Part shown: positions 1-7,625 of the stretch, piece by piece
Position numbering within the stretch: the first letter of the stretch is position 1
How the letters are laid out: the number at the start of each line of letters is the position of its first letter
Source of the DNA: Ghiorsea sp.
GTDB taxonomy: Bacteria; Pseudomonadota; Zetaproteobacteria; Mariprofundales; Mariprofundaceae
Length of the DNA stretch: 12,199 nt
NCBI GenBank assembly: GCA_027053695.1
Contig: JALUHL010000091.1
Span: forward strand, 1 to 12,199
Reading direction: 5' to 3'
Position numbers and translations under genes: made by a program
The notes under the pieces: model-generated
What the model was told of the DNA's origin: nothing
The model's database searches: none
The model's input: only the letters and a program-made list of their open reading frames with translations

Positions 1-443
1 TGTTTAAAGATGAAGTGCGTGAACTGGGTGTGGCGCTTGGCTTACCGCGAGACATGGTGTATCGCCACCCATTTCCTGGCCCTGGATTGGGTGTGCGTAT
101 TTTGGGCGAAGTGAAAAAAGAATATGCAGATTTGTTGCGTAGGGCAGATGCTATATTTATTGATGAGTTGCGCGCATCAGGCTGGTATGACAAAACTTCA
201 CAAGCATTTGTCGTGTTCTTGCCTGTCAAATCTGTGGGTGTGATGGGCGATGGGCGCACCTATGAATGGGTGGTTTCTTTGCGCGCAGTAGTGACACAAG
301 ATTTTATGACGGCACACTGGGCAGAGTTGCCATACAGTTTGCTGGGTAAAGTTTCCAATCGGATTATCAATGAAGTTCGCGGAATTAATCGTGTCGTCTA
401 TGATGTATCTGGAAAACCACCTGCTACGATTGAGTGGGAATAG
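1..443 (+). CDS. guaA: GMP synthase (glutamine-hydrolysing), C-terminal part
   Basis: GMP synthase converts XMP to GMP using ATP and ammonia from glutamine, the last step of guanine nucleotide synthesis in the cytoplasm. The reading frame is open from the left edge (first full codon at position 3) to TAG at 441-443, so only about the last 146 residues are present. The amidotransferase and most of the ATP-pyrophosphatase domain lie outside the window. The visible part is the C-terminal dimerisation and XMP-binding domain. Recognisable signatures are [17 protein letters not shown], the segment [23 protein letters not shown], and the terminal KPPATIEWE, which closes nearly all bacterial GuaA proteins. 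The next gene follows after 58 bases. The identification is secure. Whether guaA shares a transcript with the downstream genes cannot be decided from sequence. Confidence 0.97.
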   Translation, partial: FKDEVRELGVALGLPRDMVYRHPFPGPGLGVRILGEVKKEYADLLRRADAIFIDELRASGWYDKTSQAFVVFLPVKSVGVMGDGRTYEWVVSLRAVVTQDFMTAHWAELPYSLLGKVSNRIINEVRGINRVVYDVSGKPPATIEWE

Positions 444-484
444 GTTTTGCATGAGTTTAATATTGAATGCGTTTAAATATCAGA

Positions 485-490
485 AAGGAG
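485..490 (+). promoter_or_regulatory. Shine-Dalgarno site of the FKBP lipoprotein gene
   Basis: AAGGAG at 485-490 lies 11 bases before the ATG at 502. It supports that start, which also gives a well-formed lipoprotein signal peptide. The 58-base gap after guaA shows no clear terminator hairpin. Confidence 0.75.
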
Positions 491-501
491 AATAAAAGAA
501 G

Positions 502-1212
502 ATGAACAAGAAAATATTAGTAGTAGCTATGCTTGGTTTGGGTTTAAGCGCTTGTAATCAAGCGGCAGAAAAAAGTGTTGAGCAAACGGTTGCTTTAGAT
601 TCTGAAGCTCAAAAATTTAGTTATGCCATGGGTATGGATGTTGGAAAGTCTTTAAAAAATCTTGATGCAGAAGTTGATGCAGATGCTTTTGCTTTGGCGG
701 TGAAAGATGTATTGGCGGGTAACGAAGCAAAATTGCCTGAAGAAGTGGCAGCCAATATCAAACAAACATTCTTCCGTAAAAAGCAAGAAGAGCAAATGAA
801 AAAACGTCAAAATGCAGCGGCTGAGAATCAAGCGAAAGGCGAAAAATTCTTAGCTGAGAATGCTAAGAAAGATGGTGTGAAAGTTACCGATAGTGGTTTG
901 CAGTATGAAGTGATTAAACAAGGTGATGGGCCAAAGCCAACACCTGAAAATACAGTGAAAGTTCATTACAAAGGCACAACCATTGATGGTGTTGAATTTG
1001 ATTCATCGTATTCGCGTGGGCAGCCGATTTCCTTCCCTTTGAATGGTGTGATTAAAGGCTGGACAGAAGGGGTGGCTTTGATGCCTGTAGGCAGTAAGTA
1101 TCGCTTCTTCATTCCTGCTGAACTTGCATATGGTGAGCGTGGTGCGGGTGCTAAGATTGGTCCAAATTCAACACTTATCTTTGAAGTTGAATTGCTTGCG
1201 ATTGAAAAATAA
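502..1212 (+). CDS. FKBP-type peptidyl-prolyl cis-trans isomerase, predicted lipoprotein (FkpA/Mip family)
   Basis: This is a predicted envelope foldase that isomerises Xaa-Pro bonds in exported proteins. The 236-residue product starts with a lipoprotein signal peptide with lipobox L15-S16-A17-C18. Asn follows the Cys, which by the usual rule favours outer-membrane sorting. Residues about 33-125 form the helical FKBP N-terminal dimerisation domain, rich in Lys, Glu and Gln. Residues about 128-235 are the FKBP catalytic domain. The FKBP pocket residues are in place: Y156, F166-D167, V183-I184, W187, Y210 and F227. Length and layout match Mip/FkpA/FklB proteins. The gene follows guaA by 58 bases and precedes tolB by 9 bases, so it probably shares a transcript with tolB. 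I cannot choose between the names fkpA, fklB and mip, so no symbol is given. Confidence 0.93.
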   Translation: MNKKILVVAMLGLGLSACNQAAEKSVEQTVALDSEAQKFSYAMGMDVGKSLKNLDAEVDADAFALAVKDVLAGNEAKLPEEVAANIKQTFFRKKQEEQMKKRQNAAAENQAKGEKFLAENAKKDGVKVTDSGLQYEVIKQGDGPKPTPENTVKVHYKGTTIDGVEFDSSYSRGQPISFPLNGVIKGWTEGVALMPVGSKYRFFIPAELAYGERGAGAKIGPNSTLIFEVELLAIEK

Positions 1213-1221
1213 TTCATTTTG

Positions 1222-2496
1222 ATGCCAATGCTGCGTTTGGGAATGGTATTATGCTGCGCCTTGCTTTTTATGAGCAAGGCGTTTGCCGTTGAATTTGAGG
1301 TTTATCAATCTTCATACCAGCCTTTAAACCTTGCGTTTCTCATGGCATCTGAGGATATGTATTCAGCGCAAGCTGCTGAAATCACAGAGGTGGTGACCAA
1401 AGATTTGGATGCAAGCCGCTCTTTTCAAAGCTTGGACCCATTGAGCTTTTTGGTGAATGCGCAAGATGTATGGGGTCATGTAGACTATGCAGACTGGCGC
1501 ATTATTGGCACAGATGTTTTGGTGACTAGCCAGCTTAGTAAGCAAGGTGCTGCTTGGGTGGCGAATATCAAAATTCATCAGCCCTTTAGCCAGAAATTAC
1601 TAGCTGAAGAAAGTATCACTCAGAAAGGTGGCGTACTCAATCAAACATTTGCACACCGTATCGCAGATTATATTTATCATCAGCAAACAGGTTTGCCCAG
1701 CTATTTTACCTCACAAATTGTGTTTGTGCATAAGGAAAAAGGCCTGTCGCAACTGATGATGATGAGCCATGACGGCAAAAATATTCAAACCGTAGGCAAA
1801 GGCTTTTCACTTCTTTTATCGCCTGATTTAGCGCCAGACCGAGCGCATATTGTTTTGAATACTTACGTTAAAGGTAGGCCGAGGCTGGAATTTTTTGATA
1901 TTCAAACGGCAAAAAGGCAGGTGTTTGCGCAATTCAAAGGTTTAAATAGTGCGCCAGAGTTTTCGCCTGATGGGCGGTTTGTTGCTGCGGCATTGTCATA
2001 CACGGGCAACAGTGAAATTCATATTTATGATATAGCCAAGAAAAAGTGGGAACAGTTTACGCATAACAGCGCCATTGATACCACGCCCACATGGTCGCCT
2101 GATGGCAAATGGATTGCTTTCACCAGCAATCGCAATGGTTCACCACAAATTTATCGCAAGCCTATTGGTGGGGGTAAGGCAGAAAGGATAAGCCTTGAAG
2201 CGAACTACAACACATCACCCGTGTGGGCACCCATTGGCGATAGAATTGCATTTGTGACTAAAAAAGGCTGGGAATATGCCATTGCAACTGTACATGTGGA
2301 TGGAACTGGACTACGTTATTTGGCGACAGGTCAGCGCATTGAATCACCAACATGGTCACCCAATGGGCAGATTGTTTTGTATTCTGCGGAAGTGTATGGT
2401 AAAAAACATATTTACAGTGTGCCGATTTGGGGTGGAGAAGCCAAACGTATGACACCAAGAAATTTGGATGCATCAGATCCAACTTGGGTGAGATAG
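1222..2496 (+). CDS. tolB: TolB, periplasmic beta-propeller protein of the Tol-Pal system
   Basis: TolB is the periplasmic partner of Pal and TolA in the Tol-Pal machine, which keeps the outer membrane attached and constricting at division. The product is 424 residues from ATG 1222, close to the family's usual ~430. An N-terminal signal peptide with a hydrophobic core and an AFA cleavage motif precedes a mature protein starting VEFEV. The TolB N-terminal domain covers roughly the first 160 mature residues. The rest is a WD40-like propeller with repeated motifs such as APEFSPDGRF, TPTWSPDGKW, SPVWAPIGDR and SPTWSPNGQI, ending in DPTWVR. A TTG at 1219 and an ATG at 1228 are alternative starts. 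None has a good ribosome binding site, so translation may depend on ribosomes finishing the FKBP gene 9 bases upstream. tolQRA and pal are not adjacent, which is unusual. A TolB-like paralogue is therefore possible. Confidence 0.9.
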   Translation: MPMLRLGMVLCCALLFMSKAFAVEFEVYQSSYQPLNLAFLMASEDMYSAQAAEITEVVTKDLDASRSFQSLDPLSFLVNAQDVWGHVDYADWRIIGTDVLVTSQLSKQGAAWVANIKIHQPFSQKLLAEESITQKGGVLNQTFAHRIADYIYHQQTGLPSYFTSQIVFVHKEKGLSQLMMMSHDGKNIQTVGKGFSLLLSPDLAPDRAHIVLNTYVKGRPRLEFFDIQTAKRQVFAQFKGLNSAPEFSPDGRFVAAALSYTGNSEIHIYDIAKKKWEQFTHNSAIDTTPTWSPDGKWIAFTSNRNGSPQIYRKPIGGGKAERISLEANYNTSPVWAPIGDRIAFVTKKGWEYAIATVHVDGTGLRYLATGQRIESPTWSPNGQIVLYSAEVYGKKHIYSVPIWGGEAKRMTPRNLDASDPTWVR

Positions 2497-2536
2497 GGAG
2501 AGGATTGTATTCATGCAACTATGCTATCAACCATGA
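2495..2536 (+). promoter_or_regulatory. Ribosome binding site plus 7-codon leader ORF overlapping the cysC start
   Basis: AGGGAGAGG at 2495-2503 is the only strong Shine-Dalgarno sequence between tolB and cysC. Nine bases after it, ATG 2513 opens a frame encoding MQLCYQP and stopping at TGA 2534-2536. That stop overlaps the preferred cysC start (ATG 2533) as ATGA. The leader is out of frame with cysC. The geometry suggests that cysC is translated by coupling to this mini-ORF. This is inferred from spacing only; there is no evidence that the peptide is made. Confidence 0.4.
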
Positions 2537-3147
2537 GTGAGCAGCAAAAGTCATCGAATGTGGTTTGGCATGAAGGTGAAGTTAACAGAGCCGACAGAGA
2601 AGCTAAAAATGGACATAAAGGTGTTGTGCTTTGGTTTACGGGGCTTTCGGGGTCTGGGAAGTCAACATTAAGCCATGCCGTTGAAAATAAACTGTTTCAA
2701 ATGGGCGTACATACCACCGTATTAGATGGGGATAATGTGCGGCATGGTTTATGTGGGGATTTAGGTTTTTCTGATGTAGCAAGACGTGAAAATATTCGCC
2801 GAGTTGGCGAAGTCTCGAAATTATTTGTGGATGCTGGTATTGTTGTGCTCACAGCGTTTATTTCACCTTTTCGTGAAGATAGGCAGGTGGTGCGTAAGCT
2901 TCACCAAGCGGGCGACTTTATCGAAATTTATTGCGCAGCAAGCCTAGAGACATGTGAAAGTCGAGATGTTAAAGGCCTGTATAAGCGAGCACGACAAGGT
3001 GAAATTAAAAATTTCACAGGCATTTCATCACCCTATGAAGTGCCCGAAAAAGCTGAAATAACAGTAGATACAGGTAGTCTTTCTTTGGATGAAAGTGTGC
3101 AACAAGTGATGCATTATTTGTATGCAAATGGAATTGTTATAAAGTGA
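2533..3147 (+). CDS. cysC: Adenylyl-sulfate kinase (APS kinase)
   Basis: APS kinase phosphorylates adenosine 5'-phosphosulfate with ATP to make PAPS, the donor for sulfate reduction or for sulfotransferases. From ATG 2533 the product is 204 residues (E. coli CysC is 201), and its N-terminus lines up with the NVVWH segment of known CysC proteins. Visible motifs are Walker A GLSGSGKS at residues 37-44, [10 protein letters not shown] at 65-74, FISPFR at 109-114 with the conserved Ser, and [21 protein letters not shown] 2521, in the same frame, would add four residues but fits the ribosome binding site no better. The last codons overlap manC by four bases (GTGA). No sulfate adenylyltransferase or APS/PAPS reductase gene lies nearby. 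The neighbours make nucleotide sugars, which hints at PAPS for glycan sulfation rather than cysteine synthesis. That last point is inference. Confidence 0.93.
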   Translation: MSEQQKSSNVVWHEGEVNRADREAKNGHKGVVLWFTGLSGSGKSTLSHAVENKLFQMGVHTTVLDGDNVRHGLCGDLGFSDVARRENIRRVGEVSKLFVDAGIVVLTAFISPFREDRQVVRKLHQAGDFIEIYCAASLETCESRDVKGLYKRARQGEIKNFTGISSPYEVPEKAEITVDTGSLSLDESVQQVMHYLYANGIVIK

Positions 3148-4553
3148 GTCTTATCAAAGCGATTATTCTTGCAGGCGGATCAGGTACAAGGCTTTGGCCA
3201 TTGTCTCGTGAACAGCTGCCTAAACAATTTTTAAAGCTTGATGGTGAAGAATCTCTGCTTGCAGCAACCATTTCAAGGTTGGCACCACGGGTAAAAGAAG
3301 AAGATGTTTGGGTGGTGACCAATGAAGCGCATGCCACAGGCGAAGCATTTTCTGAGCTCAATCATCTGAATACTATATTAGAGCCATGTGGCCGCAATAC
3401 GGCTCCCGCTATTGCCTTAGCTGCTTCATTGCTACAAAAAGATGGGGAAGACCCTACGATGTTGGTATTACCCGCAGATCATATCATCAAAGATAGTTCA
3501 GCTTTTCATGAAGGTTTAAATGTGGCGGTTGAGCAGGCCGAGCAAGGAAGTTTGGTCACCTTTGGCATTGTGCCTGAGCATCCCGATACGGGATTTGGTT
3601 ATATCCAGGCGGGAGAGCAGCTTGAAAACAGCACCGCACATGTTGTGAAGCGATTTACAGAAAAGCCAGACTTGTTTACAGCTAAATCTTTCTTGAAAGA
3701 AGGAAATTATTTTTGGAATTCAGGGATGTTTGTGTGGAAAGCGTCAACCATACTTGCTGAAATTAAACGGTACTGCCCTAGTATATATGAGGTTGTACAA
3801 GCTATGAAAAGCTCATGGGAAGCTGGCGAACCTTGGCAGGAAGTGGTGCGGCACCAGTTTAAAAACATGCCTTCGATTTCGATTGACTATGCGGTGCTTG
3901 AGCCTTCAGAGAATGTGGTGGTTGTACCTGTATCCATGGGTTGGTCGGATGTGGGAAGTTGGGATGCAGTGTTCGATGTTTCTGCTAAAAGCGAGGGTGA
4001 TAACGCTATTAGTGGGCATGCAATTGCTATTGATTGTGAAAACACATTGCTGCGTAGTGAGTCCCGTTTGTTAGCGGCTGTTGGGCTTAAAGATATCATT
4101 GCCGTGGAGACCCCAGATGCTATTTTATTGTGTCCTAGGGGTGAAAGTCAGCGTGTTCGTGAAGTGGTTGAAAGCCTTAAAGAAAGCCAAGGTATTGAAT
4201 ATCAAGAGCATATGACTGTGCTTAGGCCTTGGGGTAGTTATACGGTGCTAGAAAATGCGCAGGGCTATAAAATGAAACGAATCTCTGTAAATGTAGGTGC
4301 AAGTTTGAGTTTGCAGAGACATCAGCATAGGTCTGAACATTGGATTGTGGTTTCAGGAACAGCTACGGTCACTCGGGATAATGAGGTAATAACAGTCGCT
4401 AAGAATGAGAGCACTTACATTCCTATTGGTGTCAAGCACCGCTTGGAAAATAAGGGCAAAGTACCTTTGCAAATGATTGAAGTGCAAGTTGGGGATTACT
4501 TAGAAGAAGATGATATTGAACGGTTTGATGATGAGTATGGGAGAAACTTATGA
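3144..4553 (+). CDS. manC: Mannose-1-phosphate guanylyltransferase / mannose-6-phosphate isomerase (bifunctional)
   Basis: This cytoplasmic enzyme makes GDP-mannose from mannose-1-phosphate and GTP. Its C-terminal domain interconverts fructose-6-phosphate and mannose-6-phosphate. The 469-residue product has the usual length of ManC/AlgA/XanB/CpsB proteins. Residues 10-21 hold the nucleotidyltransferase signature [12 protein letters not shown], and FTEKP is at 171-175. The C-terminal cupin (type II phosphomannose isomerase) has [17 protein letters not shown] at about 391-407, with likely metal ligands Q391, H393, E398 and H432. Translation starts at GTG 3144, which overlaps the cysC stop, and ends in an ATGA overlap with gmd, so coupling on both sides is likely. 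Its product is the substrate of the next gene. A phosphomannomutase (manB/algC) is needed to join the two activities and is not in the window. Confidence 0.96.
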   Translation: MSLIKAIILAGGSGTRLWPLSREQLPKQFLKLDGEESLLAATISRLAPRVKEEDVWVVTNEAHATGEAFSELNHLNTILEPCGRNTAPAIALAASLLQKDGEDPTMLVLPADHIIKDSSAFHEGLNVAVEQAEQGSLVTFGIVPEHPDTGFGYIQAGEQLENSTAHVVKRFTEKPDLFTAKSFLKEGNYFWNSGMFVWKASTILAEIKRYCPSIYEVVQAMKSSWEAGEPWQEVVRHQFKNMPSISIDYAVLEPSENVVVVPVSMGWSDVGSWDAVFDVSAKSEGDNAISGHAIAIDCENTLLRSESRLLAAVGLKDIIAVETPDAILLCPRGESQRVREVVESLKESQGIEYQEHMTVLRPWGSYTVLENAQGYKMKRISVNVGASLSLQRHQHRSEHWIVVSGTATVTRDNEVITVAKNESTYIPIGVKHRLENKGKVPLQMIEVQVGDYLEEDDIERFDDEYGRNL

Positions 4554-5668
4554 AGAAAGTTGCCCTAATAACAGGTATAACGGGACAAGATGGCTCTTAT
4601 TTGGCAGAACTTTTGTTGGAAAAAGGTTATGAGGTGCATGGTATCAAGCGCCGTGCTTCTATGTTTAACACAGGTCGTATTGACCACTTATATACAGATC
4701 CTCATGAACAAAATTGTAGATTATTTTTGCATTATGGTGATTTAACGGATTCGTCTAATTTAACACGTATTATTCAAGAGGTTCAGCCGGATGAAGTGTA
4801 TAATTTGGGCGCGCAATCACATGTGGCGGTAAGCTTTGAATCGCCAGAATATACAGCAGATGTAGATGCTATGGGTACATTGCGATTACTTGAAGCCATT
4901 CGTTTATTGGGTATGGAAAAGAAAGTGAAATTTTATCAGGCCTCGACATCTGAATTGTTTGGCGAGGTTCAAGAAATACCACAAAAAGAAACTACGCCCT
5001 TTTACCCTCGCTCACCTTACGCGGTGGCCAAGCTGTATGCTTATTGGACGGTGGTGAACTATAGAGAATCGTATGGCATGTATGCCTGCAACGGTATTTT
5101 ATTCAACCATGAATCACCACGCCGTGGCGAAACATTTGTAACACGCAAAATCACCCGTGGTTTAGCGAACATTGCGCAAGGATTAGAGCAATGTTTATTT
5201 ATGGGTAATATGGATGCGCTTCGCGATTGGGGTCATGCCAAAGATTATGTGCGTATGCAGTGGATGATGTTGCAACAGGATAAACCCGATGATTTTGTGA
5301 TTGCCACGGGTGTGCAGTATTCAGTGCGCCAGTTTATTGAATGGTCGGCGGCTGAGTTGGGCATTACAATCAAGTTTGAAGGTAAAGGTATAGAAGAAAA
5401 AGGTATTGTCGCTGCTATTGAAGGTGATGCAGCACCTGCGCTTAAGGTGGGTGATGTTGTGGTACAAGTTGACCCTAGATATTTCCGTCCTGCGGAAGTA
5501 GAGACACTATTGGGCGACCCAAGCAAGGCCAAAGAAAAACTGGGTTGGACACCAGAAATTACAGTGCAAGAGATGTGCGCTGAAATGGTTGCAGAAGATT
5601 TGAAAGTTGCGCAGCGTCACGCTTTATTAAAAGCGCATGGACATGATATTTCCGTTTCGGTTGAATAA
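4550..5668 (+). CDS. gmd: GDP-mannose 4,6-dehydratase
   Basis: Gmd converts GDP-D-mannose to GDP-4-keto-6-deoxy-D-mannose, the branch point to GDP-L-fucose, GDP-D-rhamnose and GDP-perosamine. The product is 372 residues, matching bacterial Gmd. It is an extended short-chain dehydrogenase with NADP-binding motif [12 protein letters not shown] at 9-20. The catalytic residues are intact: T133 and E135 in [10 protein letters not shown], and Y157/K161 in SPYAVAK. The substrate segment [17 protein letters not shown] (about 185-201) is typical of the family. The ATG overlaps the manC stop by four bases. A second Gmd-like gene starts 5 bases after the stop. No fcl/wcaG, rmd or per gene is visible to show which deoxysugar is finally made. 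Confidence 0.96.
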   Translation: MKKVALITGITGQDGSYLAELLLEKGYEVHGIKRRASMFNTGRIDHLYTDPHEQNCRLFLHYGDLTDSSNLTRIIQEVQPDEVYNLGAQSHVAVSFESPEYTADVDAMGTLRLLEAIRLLGMEKKVKFYQASTSELFGEVQEIPQKETTPFYPRSPYAVAKLYAYWTVVNYRESYGMYACNGILFNHESPRRGETFVTRKITRGLANIAQGLEQCLFMGNMDALRDWGHAKDYVRMQWMMLQQDKPDDFVIATGVQYSVRQFIEWSAAELGITIKFEGKGIEEKGIVAAIEGDAAPALKVGDVVVQVDPRYFRPAEVETLLGDPSKAKEKLGWTPEITVQEMCAEMVAEDLKVAQRHALLKAHGHDISVSVE

Positions 5669-5673
5669 ACACC

Positions 5674-6642
5674 ATGAGTAAAACAGCGCTAATATGCGGC
5701 GTATCGGGTCAAGATGGCTCATTGCTGGCGAAGTTTCTTCTTGAGAAAGGTTATCAAGTGTTTGGTACATCGCGTGCTAAAAAGAATCTTTCCAACTTAA
5801 AAAAGTTGGGTATTGAAACACAAATTTCAGTTTTGTCATTGTCTTTGACAGATGCTCATCAAGCGCTGCAGGTGATGGAAAGTGTTAAACCTGACGAAGT
5901 CTATAACCTTGCGGGGCAAAGTTCAGTAGGTTTATCATTTAAGCAGCCTGTGGAAACTATAGAGAGCCATGTGTTGGGGACATTGTATTTGCTTGAGGCT
6001 ATAAGAAATTTAGGAGGATATACTAGGTTTTTTAATGCGGGTTCAGGTGACTGTTTTATTGATACAGGCAAAGAAGCAGCGAATGAAGCCACACCTTTTT
6101 CACCACGAAGCCCTTATGCGGTTGCTAAAGTTGCGGCGTTTTTTGAAACAAAGAACTATCGAGAAATGTATCATATATACGCATGTACAGGTATTATGTT
6201 CAATCATGAATCACCACTTCGCCCAGAAAGTTTTGTTACTAAAAAGATTGTTCAAGCGGCATGTCGTATTGCCCAAGGCTCTAAAGAAAAGCTTAAGCTT
6301 GGTAATTTAACTATTCGTAGGGATTGGGGTTGGGCAGAAGAATATGTGGATGCTATGTGGCGTATGTTGCAGCAGGATAAAGCTGAAGACTTTGTCATTG
6401 CGACTGGGCAAAGCCATAGTCTGGAAGACTTTGTTGCCAAAGCTTTTCAAGCAGTAGGCTTAGATTGGAAAGAACATGTTGAAGTGGATGAATCATTATT
6501 GCGCGAGCATGAAGTTTTAGAATCTAAGGGTGATGCAGGCAAAGCCAAAGAGAAGTTAGGTTGGGTTGCGAGAAAAAAATTGCAAGGTATCGTGTTTGAT
6601 ATGATACAATCAGAAAAAAATATTATGGAAACAAATGAATAA
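5674..6642 (+). CDS. Second Gmd-like NAD(P)-dependent sugar dehydratase/epimerase (gmd paralogue)
   Basis: This 322-residue short-chain dehydrogenase is clearly related to the Gmd encoded just upstream. It has GVSGQDGSLLAK at 9-20, [10 protein letters not shown] at 143-152 and FNHESPLRPESFVTKKI at about 176-192. The Tyr/Lys catalytic pair is Y148/K152. The position of Gmd's Thr-x-Glu instead reads S124-G125-D126, so the general-base Glu is replaced by Asp and the Thr by Ser. The protein is about 50 residues shorter, mainly in the C-terminal substrate-binding part. It could be a second GDP-mannose 4,6-dehydratase, or it could act on a related GDP-hexose or on the 4-keto product. It lacks the N-terminal motif style of Rmd and Fcl reductases. 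There is no clear ribosome binding site after the 5-base gap, so coupling to gmd is likely. It overlaps galU by 8 bases. Confidence 0.85.
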   Translation: MSKTALICGVSGQDGSLLAKFLLEKGYQVFGTSRAKKNLSNLKKLGIETQISVLSLSLTDAHQALQVMESVKPDEVYNLAGQSSVGLSFKQPVETIESHVLGTLYLLEAIRNLGGYTRFFNAGSGDCFIDTGKEAANEATPFSPRSPYAVAKVAAFFETKNYREMYHIYACTGIMFNHESPLRPESFVTKKIVQAACRIAQGSKEKLKLGNLTIRRDWGWAEEYVDAMWRMLQQDKAEDFVIATGQSHSLEDFVAKAFQAVGLDWKEHVEVDESLLREHEVLESKGDAGKAKEKLGWVARKKLQGIVFDMIQSEKNIMETNE

Positions 6643-7501
6643 ACAACTGACCAAAATTATTTTTCCAGCAGCGGGGATGGGTACGCGCTTTTTGCCTGCG
6701 ACTAAGGCCACACCCAAAGAAATGTTGACGGTAGTGGATAAACCCATGATTCAATACGGGGTGGAAGAAGCTCTGGCATCAGGGCTTGATGATATCATTA
6801 TGGTGACAGGGCGCGGCAAAGATGCCATTGAAAACCACTTTGATATTTCCGCTGAATTGGAAGCCAATTTGCATGCGGCAGGTAAAGATGAATTGTATCA
6901 AAAGGTGTCGCATGTGGCGCGTATGGCATCCATGGCATATATCCGGCAGAAAGAGGCCAAAGGTCTGGGTCATGCAGTGCTTTGCGCTGCCAGTTGGGTG
7001 GGTGATGAAGCGTTTGGTGTGTCCCTTGCCGATGAATTGATGATTTCTGAGAAACCTGTGATGCAGCAATTAAGAGAAGCGCATGAGAAAACAGGCTTTT
7101 CCGTGGTTGCATTAGCCAAAGTGCCTGATGAAGATGTGTCTAAATACGGTATTGTGAAAACAGATGCAGAGCAAGATGGTTTATTCAGATTGCGAGGCAT
7201 GGTGGAAAAGCCCGATATTGTGGATGCGCCATCTAATTTGGCTTTGATTGGTCGTTATATTTTCACGCCCAAATTATTTGATTTCTTAAAAGAAAGTAAG
7301 GCAGGTGTGGGTGGTGAAATTCAATTGACCGATGCCATGAATGAGTTGGCTAAAGTTGAGCCTGTATATGGTATGGTGGTGGATGCAGATCGCTTTGATG
7401 CAGGTAACCCATTAGGCTTTTTGATTGCCAACGCCACTTTGGGTTTGCGCGATAAAAAGTATGGCGACTTGTTTCGAGAAGAACTTAAGAAACTATTGTA
7501 A
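6635..7501 (+). CDS. galU: UTP-glucose-1-phosphate uridylyltransferase
   Basis: GalU makes UDP-glucose from UTP and glucose-1-phosphate, supplying LPS core, exopolysaccharide and UDP-glucuronate synthesis. The 288-residue product is close to E. coli GalU (302). It shows the nucleotide-binding signature GMGTRFLPATKATPKEML at about 14-31, LADEL at 131-135, VEKP at 190-193, LIGRYIFTP at about 204-212 and GEIQLTDA at 227-234. The start overlaps the previous gene by 8 bases. This is the last gene of the + strand run; the following 124 bases hold the inverted repeat and then the end of the convergent operon. Its position after cysC-manC-gmd-gmd2 fits a nucleotide-sugar supply cluster. Confidence 0.95.
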   Translation: MNKQLTKIIFPAAGMGTRFLPATKATPKEMLTVVDKPMIQYGVEEALASGLDDIIMVTGRGKDAIENHFDISAELEANLHAAGKDELYQKVSHVARMASMAYIRQKEAKGLGHAVLCAASWVGDEAFGVSLADELMISEKPVMQQLREAHEKTGFSVVALAKVPDEDVSKYGIVKTDAEQDGLFRLRGMVEKPDIVDAPSNLALIGRYIFTPKLFDFLKESKAGVGGEIQLTDAMNELAKVEPVYGMVVDADRFDAGNPLGFLIANATLGLRDKKYGDLFREELKKLL

Positions 7502-7514
7502 TTATCTCAGCTAT

Positions 7515-7581
7515 GTCATTCCCGCGCAGGCGGGAATCCAAAAAAGTTGTCAAGATAGATTCCCGCCTGCGCGGGAATGAC
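7515..7581. repeat. Perfect 24-bp inverted repeat with dRS3-like arms
   Basis: The arms at 7515-7538 and 7558-7581 are exact reverse complements around a 19-base spacer. Each arm contains ATTCCC-N8-GGGAAT (7518-7537 and 7559-7578), itself a small hairpin of the type ATTCCCGC-4 nt-GCGGGAAT. This matches the published dRS3 consensus of Neisseria, where pairs of dRS3 flank short intergenic mosaic elements. Similar sequences occur in other Proteobacteria. The element lies between the convergent ends of galU and the M24 peptidase gene. It may stop or buffer transcription from both sides, but no T-tract follows the stem on either strand, so it is not a standard intrinsic terminator. Confidence 0.85.
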
Positions 7582-7625
7582 GGAAAATAAATGAAGTGGG
7601 ATAGGTAGTAGTTGTGAGTTGACCT

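Noticed and set aside
5674..6642. Second short-chain dehydrogenase taken as Rmd or Fcl (the reductase completing GDP-rhamnose or GDP-fucose)
   Set aside because: Motifs along its whole length ([21 protein letters not shown]) are Gmd-type and not those of Rmd or Fcl. I kept it as a Gmd paralogue of unsettled reaction.
6770..7112. Two long overlapping minus-strand frames inside galU
   Set aside because: They cover the conserved GalU coding region, are rich in His, Cys and Trp as expected of shadow frames, and have no ribosome binding site I could support.
7515..7581. Long hairpin between galU and the M24 peptidase gene read as a standard bidirectional intrinsic terminator
   Set aside because: No T-tract follows the stem on either strand; the A-run lies inside the loop. 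The dRS3-type arms explain the structure better, although it could still slow transcription.
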